NCBI GenBank assembly: GCA_034401795.1
Contig: CM067369.1
Location: 137,404,496-137,468,495, forward strand
Source: Chaetoderma sp. LZ-2023a
Taxonomy: Eukaryota; Mollusca; Caudofoveata; Chaetodermatida; Chaetodermatidae
Direction: 5' to 3'
DNA length: 64,000 nucleotides
Program-made: the position numbers and the translations under genes
Shown here: piece by piece, positions 36,607 through 47,977 of the stretch
How the letters are laid out: the number at the start of each line of letters is the position of its first letter
Numbering within the stretch: the stretch's first letter is position 1
Notes under the pieces: model-generated
The model's database searches: none
Seen by the model: the letters and a program-made list of their open reading frames with translations, nothing else
Told to the model about the DNA's origin: nothing

Positions 36607-36700
36607 TAAGCTGTTGAATATTTTGAAGCTAATTTCGCCTGGCGCTGTTGATGCCTATTCAGCAGAATATTTATTAAATAGGAAATGCAAACAAAGCCTC
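36607..36700. repeat. CTGTTGAATATTTTGAAG family copy
   Basis: Starts AAGCTGTTGAATATTTTGAA and ends ATTCAGCAGAATATTTATTA. Diverged member of the family described at 1370. Confidence 0.55.
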
Positions 36701-37719
36701 TCCGTGCCATAGTTGCAAAACTTATATGTACGACCATGAAACTTGATACGTGGATGCATCTTATGCAGGCGATGTACAGAGTGTGAAAAGTAGGTCAGGG
36801 GTGGGGGGGGGGGGGTGCACGCAGGAAGGACTGCGACCATACATTAAGATCCCACAACTGTATCAGTGATAAAAAAAAATCAGTGATACAAAAAAATCTG
36901 GGGAAAAGAATTTCCAAAAAAATCAGAAACTTTTTTAGCTGTACAAAGTGACAAAAACTGGAGGACGAAGGTCTATAATCTCTTCTCTTGCACAAAATTT
37001 ACTTTGTTTCAAGCGTCATAAGTTCTGCTTGTGAACATTGAAACTTGTTTTTTTGGATTGGATTATTTGGAATCGTATGTAGGCTTGAAATTTTCGCCAC
37101 AGACATACCAGGGTGTGTGTGTGGCGGGGGGTGGGGGGGGGGGAGAGGGGGGGGGGGGGGGGGGGGGGGGGGTTGGCGTGTGTAGCGGGACCGATAAATG
37201 CATTGTTGGCAGAATTCGCGGCTGATGCATATCTAAATGGTAGGAGGTGGGGGGCCATTTCACCTCTTATTTATAGACTTGCTAATCCACATATCTCTAA
37301 CGGAATATTTATCGGAAATGCTGGTATGCCATATATTTGTCAAATGCAGGCCGGCCAGCATTTCCGTGAAATAGTCTCCAATTTGCGCCGAGTCTTCTCC
37401 AAACAAGTAGTGTGTACACTCGTAACACCTATAATAGCGTAGTCCTAATTTCTTGTTTTCTTATTTCCAAATATTGCTTGCTAGGAAAACTAATAAAAAA
37501 TATTCAATCGTTAATTTAGAAGAGAATGTTAATATTTATACAGTTCTGGATATATGTTGTCAACGGGGATTAGGAAAACATGAAGTTAAGTAAGGTTGTG
37601 ATACTTTTACTATTTCTCGCCGGTCTACAGAAAGATTTGACAGCTGTGACCTCGTTCGCGTCATAGGCGGGGGTCGTGAACAGCTGCAGCATTCGAGCCT
37701 CAAAACCCTAGAGAGCTCC
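36701..37719. other. No gene seen; long G homopolymer tracts
   Basis: Contains a G run at 36799-36814 and a G-rich tract at 37124-37172 (over 30 consecutive G at 37151-37172 and just before). Small frames over these are Gly- or Pro-rich products of the tracts. The 37113-37442 frame has no recognisable motif beyond the tract. Confidence 0.5.
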
Positions 37720-37925
37720 GCGCCTAACTTACGCTTTTTTTATTTCCGGCAAAAAACGTTATATTTTGATTGATTCATGGCGGACATGTCTTTTTACATA
37801 TACACATATACGCTTTTTGACGTAAGTTAGGCACCCCCTCGTGAATACGGAATAAGTAGGGAGCGTAAATAGGTGCGTAACTTAGGCATGTACGTAGGTT
37901 ACGCACTCTTCGTGAATACGGCCCC
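37720..37925. repeat. GCGTAAGTTAGGC fold-back repeat with 71-bp insert
   Basis: GCGCCTAACTTACG at about 37719 pairs with CGTAAGTTAGGC at about 37819. The loop holds a 71-bp segment (37740-37810) repeated almost exactly at 40421-40490. More GCGTAA elements follow to 37925. Confidence 0.55.
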
Positions 37926-38130
37926 AGGCACGCAAAGGACGCCACAACATCAACTTGCTAAGTGTTTTGCGAACAGACCTCAAAGAACGCAATCTAGGAC
38001 CCATAAACACGAGAAAACCCCTAAAGAAGTGACGCTTGTAGTGGAAAGGACACATTGGAGAAGGGTGAATAAAAAGTTGATTGCGACTGAAAGATGTTCT
38101 CACTTCTACTACTGTTGGGCACAGTCATTC

Positions 38131-38166
38131 ACCATCATCATCATCATCATCATCATCATTACATCC

Positions 38167-38233
<67 letters not shown>

Positions 38234-38400
38234 TCATCACCACCACCACCATCATAATCATCATCACCACCACCACCACCCCACCACCACCACCACCACC
38301 ACCGCCATCATCATCATCATCATTACACCCACCGCCGTCGCCACCGTCACCACGACACGCCTCCACTGCCGCATCCATCCGCCGCCGCCATCCGCTAACC
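38131..38400. repeat. (CAT)n/(CAC)n microsatellite
   Basis: Mixed CAT and CAC triplets, then CCG/CCA-rich sequence. The His-rich, Ile/Thr-rich and Met/Val-rich frames across 37873-38483 are repeat products and are not genes. Confidence 0.9.
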
Positions 38401-38532
38401 GCCACCATCAACATTATCATCAGCATCATCATTGTCAATGGTAAATGAAAATGTTCCATCTCAGGATGCAACATACTGGTCACACTTCAGCGGTGACCTG
38501 ACTTGACTTTATTACGCCCAGCAACAGATCAT

Positions 38533-38700
38533 CTGGGGCCAGTTTCACAAAGGTGCGTAAGTTATAAGTTATGCCCCCCCCCCCCCCCCCCCGTCTAACT
38601 TAGACGCTATACTTAAGTCTCGCGCCTACGTCAGTTTCACGAAAGGGGTCGTAAATAAAGGCCTAAATAATAAAACGTGTAACTTAGACGCGGTGCTCTC
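38533..38700. repeat. CCAGTTTCAC/GCGTAAGTT fold-back repeat with poly-C
   Basis: GGGGCCAGTTTCACAAAGG, GTGCGTAAGTTATAAG, a run of about 20 C (38573-38592), then GTCTAACTTAGACG. A member of the family at 15632, 37720 and 51060. Confidence 0.6.
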
Positions 38701-40290
38701 TAGTACGTTAAGGCGAGAATCATCGCAGCTTATGACATGATCCAGTTGACGGCAATGTGACAGCTGTCAGTTGTTAATTTATAGTATGGGGTCAATCAGT
38801 ACAAATAACTTCTAGCGTGAACCATATAGAAAGTACAATTGCATATTCTAACGGCAGCGAGACGACAATTCAACATTTGCCGCTACATTAAACTTGGTAA
38901 CCGTTACCTAATTTTGTGTTTTATTTTGATAAACGGTGTCGACATAATTATGTTTGAATAAATCCTATAAATAGTGATTTTGTTAACATTGATTTTTCTA
39001 ATGCGTTTGCCAACTAAGAAAGAAAACACGAAATGAGGTCAAGGCACAGGCATTTTTAGGGCGACGTCGTACCTCTCTTATTACAGAGAGTGGCACAGAA
39101 GTAGGTCAGGCAGAAGGCGCCTAAGAGTCAACATGCGCTAAAACGGCAGAGGGCTATTTCGCTGAAATGCCGACAAAACTGTCTATAGCAGACATACACG
39201 TCTACGACGCACACTCGCTTTTGGGACCAATTGATGACTATCCATAAGATTTGAGTCTTACTGTTAGGAAATCACGATCACATGCCATGCATGCACCTAA
39301 AACCCCACAGCCGGTGAGCTGCAATTAGCGACCACCTATCTTAGTGACTATATTGTCCATACAGTGACCGTTATAGACAGGTTTGCTTGTATAGCTCTAC
39401 CAGTGTTTCGTTGATTGAAATAGCATCACCTCAAGGAAGCAGGACAGATCTATAATAATGTTCACCAATGAGGGGGGGGGGGGGGGTGTATTTGCGCATA
39501 CCACTGGGTGGCAACCCCAACTCCATCACATCCCAACCCACATACTCCACATGATTTCCTGAAGTAAACAATACCATCTGATTGCATGCCCCTCACTCTC
39601 CTGTTGTTGGTTACTGCTATGGCATTGTAACCACTTCCAGTTTTTAGATTGCATCCCTAGTTGTGGAATCTTAGTACAGGATCACACACATTCTTGTGTT
39701 AAAATTTGAGCTAAAATAAACCAGTACATTATTATTAACACTGTTGTATGCGTTAATTTTAATTCCAATAAAGAAGGATTATTGGGTTTGAGCAGCATTT
39801 CAGAATTGTCATCATCATTTTATTCGTGTGTTTGTGTGTGCGTGCGTCTGTGTAGGTGCTGTGCGCGCGTGTGGGGTGAGGGGGGGGGGTGTTTGTCGGT
39901 CTGTTTACGTGTGGTTCTCCCCATAAAAACTAATCAGATTTGACTCAAATTTTAACACAACAAAGAATTTTATTGTGAAAGCGGATATCCAACATTAGCC
40001 ATGATCCAATTTTTGGAAACTATTTAGCTCAAAATTTGTACATAAGAAAGGATGTGACCATACACTAGGGTTTCACAATTTTGGGCGTAATATGACAAAA
40101 TCTGGCGAATAGGAAAGATGTACAGTGATAAAAATGGCAGGGCGAGGGCCTGCAATCTCTATCTTGTTATTGTATAAAACCAAAACAAGATAAAATGTAC
40201 CATTTGCCTTTAACCATAGCAAATACCTCACAAAATGAGACACATTGCTTGTTCATGTCTTTATGCCAAAGCATGTGGGTTGTTTAGAAT
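38701..40290. other. No gene seen
   Basis: AT-rich sequence with a G run at 39471-39486 and a GT-rich stretch near 39830-39890. No frame with recognisable motifs, no RNA gene. Confidence 0.45.
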
Positions 40291-41135
40291 ATTAACAAGA
40301 GGCCCAAGGGGCCTGTATCGTTTACCTGAAATATTTGCCCACTGACCCAACCGAACAAAACGAGATGACCATTGGAAAAATTTACCAATCAGATTTCTGT
40401 GAAGAAAGCTTAGCCAAGTTTTATTTCCGGCAAAAAACGTTATATTTTGATTGATTCATGGCGGACATGTTTTTTACATATACACATATACAATTTTCGG
40501 CCCGATCCATTCAGCGGTTCTGGAGAAGTTGTTTTCGCGAAAACTAGATGATCCAAGATGGCCGCCAAACCATTTAGTCAATCAAGTTCTCTTGAACAAA
40601 CTTGGCTTAGCTCTTGCCCTAGATGATGTTTCATGAGTTTTGAATCGATTCCCAAGCGGTTTCGGGATTTTTAAAGACTTCTACAAATCGGCCAAAATCC
40701 AAGATGGCCACTGGCCAAATTGGCCGATCGACTGTTTGAACAAACTTGAATCTCTAGACCCTAAGGATGCTTCCTGCCCAGGCCTGTGCTGTTATGGTAA
40801 CCTGTTGAAAACGCTCTCCGTGAGGTTGCCTAAATTTATTTTAGGGCACCTGAACCAGGTTACCTTAATCTGTTGATTTTAGTATTGACATCAATGAGCT
40901 TTCTAAGGTTTAGGTTACCATATGTCTCCTTAAAACATATAAGGCAACGTATTATGGGTTACCATTGGAAATATTACAGCACAGGCATGCTGCAGATATA
41001 ATTGAAATCGACCAAGTGGCTCTTGAGAATTCATTTAAAGAAAAAGTTGATGGACTTGACTTCACTCACTTGACAGTGGACGGTCGCCACGGCATAAGCT
41101 AACTTGGCGATTCAGGCCAGGTGAGCTAATAATTA
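40291..41135 (-). repeat. Dispersed mollusc-type repeat, opposite orientation copy
   Basis: Starts AACAAGAGGCCCAAGGGGCC and ends GGCCAGGTGAGCTAATAATT, i.e. the reverse of the 35399-36412 copy. Internal AAGATGGCC blocks and a GCGGTTCTGGAGAAG block are typical. A 70-bp foreign segment (40421-40490) interrupts it. Open frames 40451-40876 follow the repeat and show no protein domain. Confidence 0.6.
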
Positions 41136-41811
41136 TTTAAAACATGTTTTGTTTATGTTTCAGATGATACTTGTGTTCCAGAGTCATGGGAAAGACACAC
41201 ATACTATAAATTCATGATGCTAATTTACCAGAATCTACTTACTGTATCTGATGACATATTTCACTCTGGCATGTTGCTCAAATGCAGTAGCAGTATTCTG
41301 CATGTCATTGGTTGAATCTTTCAATCTAGCCTGGATATGGCATTTCAAGGGCGTCATGATTTTGCATGACTAAACCATTTAGTCAATTTCATAGCAATAC
41401 AAGTCATTCCAATTCCAGAATTTTAAAAATAGTCTTCTTGGTCTACCAATGGACATTTCTCAGTACCACTGTTTGGGCCGGCTTGAGTGATAAACCGTTA
41501 AGCTGGATAAATGTGTGTCGCTTTATCGCATGTCATGTAGTTGTAATTTAAAATTTTTTAAATTATAAAGTATCATTACCATGCAAAAAATGGCTATGAT
41601 ATTTTCATAAATTACCAACAAATAAACACCCTGGAGATTGTATCGCTCACCTGGAACCTCAGTATTTGAATCAGAAAACTTGAAAATAAATTTTAAAACA
41701 CATTTTGGCTGAAAACATACACATTTTGGTCAGAAATGCTAACATTTTTTTCTTGAAATGAGGTCATTTGAGATTAAAACCAAAACATTTGGACAGAGAT
41801 GTATATATTTT
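41136..41811. other. No gene; weak repeat fragments
   Basis: A degraded hairpin-family copy at about 41350-41470 and a short TCGCTCACCTGGA fragment of the mollusc-type repeat near 41645. Otherwise AT-rich and unrecognised. Confidence 0.4.
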
Positions 41812-41821
41812 TCCTTCGATC

Positions 41822-41960
41822 AATACTCACCATTCTATTACTTCTGATCTAGCTAGCCCTGATAGCTGTACGCTAGGACTATAGACTTAGAAAGCTTTAC
41901 CAGCTCCTGGAACCGGGTACTCGGCTCCCAACTGCCGAGTACCCGTTTGCCATGAAGCTC
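41822..41960. repeat. DIRS inverted terminal repeat, left
   Basis: Reverse complement of 47669-47808 with moderate divergence. It contains its own small palindrome, GGGTACTCGGC ... GCCGAGTACCC (41917-41944), also present in both ends of the 27190-34311 element. Confidence 0.85.
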
Positions 41961-41968
41961 ATTCTTGT

Positions 41969-43902
41969 TTGCATGTGTGCGCAGTGTGGTCGGTCGACAT
42001 GATGCTGAAGTTCCGTGCCCAGAAGGACTTGGCAGGGTCTGACATGCGGTCAGGCAGCTCGAAAGTAAATCATGGAGCGTCCGTTTTGGCCCTTGGGGAG
42101 CTCCACGTCTACAACCGGAGGTGGCGGAGATGGCACCACCGGCGTAATTTGATCCAGCTATGCAAGGCTTCTTGCATAGCGTTCTGCCCACGCTGGTGTC
42201 ATGCCTGGTGCCAAAAGTTGTAGGGCAGTCTCTCCCCATGTTTGATTCGGACCCTTTTCTTGGACATGGTTCTGGAGTGGCCACCGAGGGAGCCGTCTCG
42301 TACGGCCCCCTGGCAGTTCCGTCGGGCTCCGGCCTGATGGGTTCTGTCTCTCTGTGGCCTGGTCCGTCAGGCATGGGAGCTGTCGGACTCTTGGGGGTCT
42401 GAAGAGGAGGAGGAGAGGTTGCTGCGGCCTGTGATGCCACGGGTGGAGAATATGGAGGTCGATTCCATCCTGGACGGAACCGCCCTCCATCTGTCTGGCT
42501 TGGCGCAAGCTAGGGCAGCGGCTCCACCCGTGGTTGAGGCCAATCTGGTACCGGACACCGGTCCCGTGATGGTTGGTTTGCCGCCAACCGACACTGTAAC
42601 TGGTGTGCCGGTCCAGGCGTGGTACCCAGGCGTGGTACCCACCTATCTCGCCTGGTCCGGAAGTCAGACATGGGCTGCCATTGGCGCCCATGTTTGGCCA
42701 CGGTTCCGCGACCACTACGAGTCCACACGGTTTTCTGTGCAGGCCTACTCCATGGACTGGTGTGTTCCATGGGGTGGCGGCGGAACTGTACGGTACCGGA
42801 GTTCCTGGCATATCAGTAATGGCTCCTAGCCGGGATGCCGTTGCTTGTAAGGCCGTGAACATGTCAACGGGTGACGTGTTCATGGGAGTGTCCTCCTCAG
42901 AGACGGATTGGTCTGAGGCTCTGGCTTGGCTAGCCAGGGTAGACCAGTCTGTGGTCCGACCACGGCCGAGGAGGATGCACCCCGTCCATCAGTGGCATCG
43001 ATTAGGACGGGGATCTTGCCTGCAGCCCGGATCCAGTCTATTGGACTGGATCCAAGGTTTATTGAGTTACTTGATGCTATTTATAGCAAGCAACTCATGA
43101 CCAAGGGCAAGCTTCCTGCGGCTTCCAGGGAGGTGCGGGCGAGGTGTCGTATTCCACAGGGGGAATACGACAGGTATGGTGTTGTTCCGTCGGTCACCGA
43201 GGATGACCGATGGGTACTGGGTGTCCAGAGTGCTGGAGCGGGTGGCCCCGCCCCGGCACTGGTGGACAAATCTCAGGGACACCATGATGAAGTCCTGTCC
43301 CTATGTGATGAGGGTGTGAGGGCAGCTATGAGTGCTGTCAACCATTCTTATCCCCTTCTTCAATCGGTGTAGGCTGAAGCGGGGGCAGGCCACCCTGTGC
43401 CACCGGCCTGGTGCTGTCTATGGACGCATTGCCAAGGGTGCAGGCGTGTGTAACCAAGTCCAGGAGGTAGATGGTTCTTGACCATATGCATCCAGCTACG
43501 GCCATCAGGGAGCGTCTTCTTGGGACGCCCCTGACAGACCCTAGCATCTTTGGTGGCCAGGCGCTGGCCATCTTAGAGGACATGGCCAGCATTGCGCAGA
43601 ATCAGTTGGCGGTTAACCTGCAGCTAGAGCTAGTGAGTCAGGCGCATGCACTAGGGGGTGTTGCTAAGCCGCTGATCATGCAACCTTCTAAGAAGCAGAA
43701 AATGCACAAAGGCAAGGCGAAAGCTAAGCCTGGTGCTGCTTCTGCTTCTGGGTTTTCTCAGCCTCCTCCGGCGCAGAAAGCCAAGAAGGTTGTGGCCGCT
43801 CCTACCCTCCCCAATGTTGCTCCTGGTCGCTCGAGAGGCAGGAGGGGCAAGGGGAAGGGTAAGTCCTCAAAGGGCGGAAAGAAGGGAGCGGATCATACCT
43901 GA
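41969..43902 (+). pseudogene. DIRS ORF1 (gag-like), full-length element copy
   Basis: Fragments in shifting frames match the palindrome copies: VWSVDMMLKF-AQKDLAG (41985), PRVENMEVDSILDGTALHL (42436), STGDVF-GVSSSETDW (42865-42910), DPRFIELLDAIYSKQLMTKG (about 43040), GEYDRYGVVPSVTEDD (about 43160), SLCDEGVRAAMSAVNHSY (about 43298-43350) and the basic tail RGKGKGKSSKGGKKG (about 43840-43890). Here the position before GVRAAMS is GAG (Glu) where both palindrome arms have a stop, so this copy preserves the readable form at that codon. A GTAG stop at about 43371 and several frameshifts remain. Confidence 0.7.
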
Positions 43903-43991
43903 GGGTATGAGAGCTCCCTTCGCATCTGCCTGGACCACATCTGTGCGACAGGAACAGCGGTGCCAGTTAGACCGGCCAAGCCAACACCAAA

Positions 43992-46092
43992 ATGGTTCTC
44001 TCTCTCGTCAAGAGAGAGAGGGAGGGGGGGGCGGATCGCGGTCCAGACACCCCCATTAGGCGTCGAGGCATCTATAGTGAGTGGAAGGCTCATGCGTTTC
44101 GTCGAGGCTTGGCGAGGTGTGACGTCAGACAGTCTGGTCCTGGGGTGGTTATCCCAGTGATACATGCCAGAGTGGTGAGATTTCCACCACAGAATCTGTC
44201 TTTGGAACCTGTCTGGACACCCGTCCCAAGGGAACCAGACAAGTTAGAAGCCATTCAAAACGAAGTGTCAGGTTTGCTTCTGAAGGGAGCAATAAAACCA
44301 GCAAACCGGAACACTGCAGGCTTCTATTCAAACATGTTCCTTGTCCCCAAGAGCACAGGGGGATGGAGACCCATACTCAATCTCAGGCCATTAAATTGGT
44401 TTATCCATATTCCTCGGTTTCAGATGGATACTCCGAGGTCGGTAATGGCAGGATTGAGGAAGGGAATGTGGTGTATATCGATCGATCTGAAAGATGCATA
44501 TTTCCACATTCCAATGAACAGGAGTTGTCATAGATTTCTGAGATTTGCATTTCAGCATCAAGTATGGGAGTTTATAGTCCTCCCATTTGGCCTGTCGACA
44601 GCTCCACGGGTTTTCACCAGAGTGGTCCTTGCGGTGGCAGCGTTTCACACCTACATAGACGATTGGCTGATCAAAGCAGACACATCAGCCAGGTTAGAGG
44701 TGGATACTGCTCTGACTCTGAAGTTGCTTTCAGATCTACGCTGGACAGTCAACAAGGAGAAATCCGAGTTGACACCCACTCAACATTTCGTTTATTTAGG
44801 GATGCGATTCGATCTCGAGGAGGGCAGGGTTTACCCTTCAGAGCCCAGAGTGGTGTCTCTGTTAGCCATCCTCAAGAGTTTTCGATTGTGAAACCACACT
44901 CAGGCGAGGTGGTTTCTTCAGATGCTGGGCATGATGGTCTCCATGGGGCAGGTAATCCTGTACGCTGCTCTGATGCGAAGACCTATCCAGTTGTATCTGA
45001 TGTGTCTGTGGAAACAGAGAACAGAACCCCTGTCAAAGCTGGTGCCAGTTTTGGAGCCAATAATGTCGCATCTTGTATGGTGGAAAAAGCGTCAGAATCT
45101 CCTAGTAGGAGTTTCGCTGCAACTATCCCACCCCAGCTGTCCATGTACACGGATGCATTGCTGGAGGGATGGGGTGCCTGCCTGGGAGGACACCAGGTCG
45201 CGGGCACATGGACTCTTCAGGAGAGCTAGCTGCATATCAATCTGTTGGAAATGGTGGCAGTGGAACTGGCATTGGAAAAGGTTTTTCCAAAAGTCAGGGG
45301 CAATGCGATATTGATACGGTTGAACAACCCGACAAGTATCATAATTAAATCGCCAAGGCGGGACCAAGTCACCCACACTGTGTATCAAAGTGTGGCACTT
45401 GATTCAATGGTGCAGGAATTACATCGGTTGTTTTGAAAGCAGCTCACATTCCTGGGCGATTGAACATTCTGGCGGATGCTTTGTCTCGCAGACAGAGAGT
45501 TCTGCCAACAGAATGGTCTCTCAACCCTCCAGTTCTACACAGCATCTTCGAGCATTGGGGCAAACCCAACATGGACTTGTTTGCCACAAGGGAAAATGCT
45601 CAAATCATGACTTATGTCTCGCCGATTCCAGATCCAAATGCCGTCGATACAGATGCTCTGGCGATAAGCTGGAGAGGGATGCATGCTTACGCGTACCCAC
45701 CCACCATTCTTCTACCGAAGATATTGGTGAAGATCAGGGAGGAACCGTGCCTGGTCCTGTTAATAGCGCCATTTTGGCCGAGCAGGGCGTGGTTCACGGA
45801 TCTTCTAGATCTGCTGGTGGAAAACCCAGTGCAGTTACCCGAGATTCTGAACATAATCTCCCAGGCCAAGGGACGCTTCCTACATGAGGGTCCCGAAATG
45901 TTCAAATTGACTGCGTGGATGTTATCAAACAACGTTCAACGTCGGAAGGCTTTTCTCGACAAGCTGCAGATTTCATCGCAGCTGCGAGAAGGAGGTCAAC
46001 CTTCAAGTCATATAACAACAAGGTTAACAGATTTGCAGACTGGTGTGAAGAAAAGGGTATTGATACCTTTCAATCCACTATTCAGCAAATAG
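43992..46092 (+). pseudogene. DIRS reverse transcriptase / RNase H (three or more lesions)
   Basis: A 299-codon frame carries LKGAIKPANRNTAGFYS, MFLVPKSTGGWRPILNLRP, SIDLKDAYFHIPMNRS, VLPFGLSTAPRVFT, the catalytic YIDDWLIKAD (about 44655) and TQHFVYLGMRFD. A TGA at 44889-44891 interrupts; the same frame resumes with QARWFLQMLGMM. After a frameshift near 45120 the RNase H-like part shows LSMYTDALLEGWGACLGG (about 45140), a second stop near 45227, HINLLEMVAVELAL, and after another shift at about 45433 AAHIPGRLNILADALSRR, then the conserved LFATRENAQ and APFWPSRAWF region to 46092. The order and motifs are those of the DIRS polyprotein. The last 178 bases overlap the recombinase frame. Confidence 0.85.
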
Positions 46093-46934
46093 CAGACTTT
46101 CTCTGTGAGCTGTTCTTTTCAGGACTAGCTCCTGGCACAATTACTAGATACATGTCAGCTTTGGCATCAGTTATCCCTTGTCTAGCCAACAGGGATAGGC
46201 CAGAGGTGGCCCAGTTAAATGTGATGGTGAAGGGAATGAGCAATCTCCGACCGAGACAACCGGGAGTCATTCCATCCTGGAGTCTATCTTTAGTGCTTAA
46301 TGTACTGGCCAAGCACACTTTCGAACCGTTGAATTCGTCTAGTCTAAAGCATTTAACTCTAAAGGCGGTCTTTCTATTGGCAGCTTCCTCAGCTAGAAGG
46401 CGCAGTGAGATCCATGCACTTTCAGCAGAGAGGGACAGATTTATTGTCTCCGGAGAGGGTCTGCGTCTACTGCCAAGAGCAGAATTTATGTCAAAGAATC
46501 AATCTTTGAGATATCCTGGCAAACCGATCATTATACCAAAACTAACTAGGTTTGATCGTGATGCCAGTGTCTGGTGCCCAGTCCGTGCTTTGACTAAGTA
46601 CAAGAAACGGACAGACTCATTACGGTCGAATGATAGAGATCTGTAGATCTGCCATAAGAAGCCATATGGTGCCGCATCCGTGGATTCTATCTCTCGTTGG
46701 GTAGTCGAATGCATTCAGACTACCCATGAGCTTGTGACTGGGCACCAGGTGCAATGCGCAAGGGCACACGATGTTAGAGGTATAGCCGCCTCGACCGCTC
46801 TTTACAGTGGTGTTCTGTTAGAGGACATCATGGATGTTGCACAATGGCACTGTGAGTCCTCATTTACGGATTACTATATGAGGGATGTGTCAGACTCCGC
46901 CAACCCACTCGCTTTAGCTGTTTTGAAACGATAG
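45915..46934 (+). pseudogene. DIRS tyrosine recombinase with one in-frame TAG
   Basis: The integrase of the element: a site-specific recombinase acting on the circular cDNA. A single frame of about 340 codons from ATG 45915 is broken only by TAG at 46644-46646 and ends at 46934. N-terminal core-binding-like region: FIAAARRRSTFKSYNNKV, WCEEKGIDTF, PGTITRYMSALASVI. Catalytic-domain motifs: ASSARRRSEIHAL (first Arg, about 46395), AHDVRGIAASTAL (H-x-x-R box, about 46765) and FTDYYMRD (nucleophile Tyr, about 46865). With all R, H-x-x-R and Y positions visible, only the stop prevents a full product. Position overlapping the RT/RNase H 3' end is typical of the class. Confidence 0.85.
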
Positions 46935-47166
46935 TTATACGACCACACTGCTCTTCTCCATTTTTTGGCATTTGTAAGAAAGAATTAAGAAGCAGACATG
47001 GTCAAGCGAGAGGATGTCAACCAGATTGTGTCACTGATGGCCGGACAAGTGAATGGTTGGAGGCGCCACGTCTGGAATATCATGAGGTAATTCAAGATTG
47101 AGAGTTTTTTGTATTATGTCTATATATCATGTTCATTCATCTTATATATTCATGCTCATTCCCAGG

Positions 47167-47168
<2 letters not shown>

Positions 47169-47245
<77 letters not shown>
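47169..47245. repeat. (TA)n microsatellite
   Basis: About 38 TA units between the recombinase frame and the internal complementary region. Confidence 0.95.
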
Positions 47246-47248
<3 letters not shown>

Positions 47249-47500
47249 AAGAGCAGTTAACCCTCTTGGCATATTTGTGTTTCAGGCGAGATATATGTTC
47301 GTGAGTTCTCTCCCTTTTCTTAGGAGAAAAAAGGGTGGTGGGGGGGGGGGCAGTGATGCGAATGTGATTCGGTTCCGTTAACTTGATGGTCCTTTTAGGT
47401 CTCCATTAATCAGTTTAAGTTTAGCTCTTTCTCCAAGCGCCAAAAGTAGCAATTGATGGCTTGCCCCTTCCCACAAGGTTACTGACTAAATCTGGTGTAT

Positions 47501-47598
47501 ATCAGAAGTAATAGAATGGTGAGTATTGATCGAAGGAGAAAGAAAGAAATTTCAATTTCCCTTTCTCCGAGATCTAACAATACTCACCATTCTATTAC
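47501..47598. other. DIRS internal complementary region (ICR)
   Basis: 47501-47538 (ATCAGAAGTAATAGAATGG, then TGAGTATTGATCGAAGG) is the reverse complement of the left terminus at 41812-41849. 47547-47598 (AATTTCAATTTCCC ... GAGATCTAACAATACTCACC) is the reverse complement of the right terminus at about 47790-47845. In DIRS-1 the ICR serves as template to complete the termini and circularise the cDNA. Here the two parts are joined by about 8 bases (GAAAGAAAG-like). Confidence 0.8.
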
Positions 47599-47668
47599 GG
47601 ACCCAGCCTCCCAGCTCCACGGAGGCAAACCATGGGTTTCTCTTGTTTGGTGGCTATGCACACAATAT

Positions 47669-47808
47669 GAGCTTCATGGCAAACGGGTACTCGGCAGTTG
47701 GGAGCCGAGTATCCGGTTTCAGAAGTCGGTAAGGCTTTCTAAGTCTGTAGTCCTAGGGCCCAGCTATCAGGGCTAGCTGTATCAGAAGTAATAGAATTGT
47801 GAGTATTC
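47669..47808. repeat. DIRS inverted terminal repeat, right
   Basis: Complement of the left ITR (see 41822). Followed by the right-end extension TTAGATCTCG ... GGGAAATTGAAATTTCC to about 47845. Confidence 0.85.
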
Positions 47809-47977
47809 TTAGATCTCGAAAAAAGGGAAATTGAAATTTCCTTCATTTAGCAGCAAATATGGAAATCGCAGGTCAAAATGTAACACTATTGATCAGAAGT
47901 ATGAAACTTATGATCAGACTTACAAATTCTGTGCTAGAAATGTGCATAGGATGGTAGAATTATGCAAGGGACAGAGG

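Larger units (their letters stand above)
41812..47845 (+). mobile_element. DIRS-like (YR) retrotransposon, full-length but mutated
   Basis: Order: left inverted terminal repeat (41822-41960), ORF1 (41969-43902), RT/RNase H (43992-46092), tyrosine recombinase (45915-46934), (TA)n (47169-47245), internal complementary region (47501-47598), right inverted terminal repeat (47669-47808). Inverted terminal repeats plus an ICR whose two parts match the outer edges of the two termini are the hallmark of DIRS-type rather than LTR elements; Ngaro and PAT have split direct repeats instead. Compared with the palindromic copy, about 1 kb of leader is deleted between the left ITR and ORF1 (junction near 41970). 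Integration in this class uses the tyrosine recombinase and leaves no target duplication. Confidence 0.88.

Noticed and set aside
37873..38483. 190-codon and other frames rich in His, Thr, Ile or Val
   Set aside because: They run through a CAT/CAC microsatellite; all frames are open because of the repeat.
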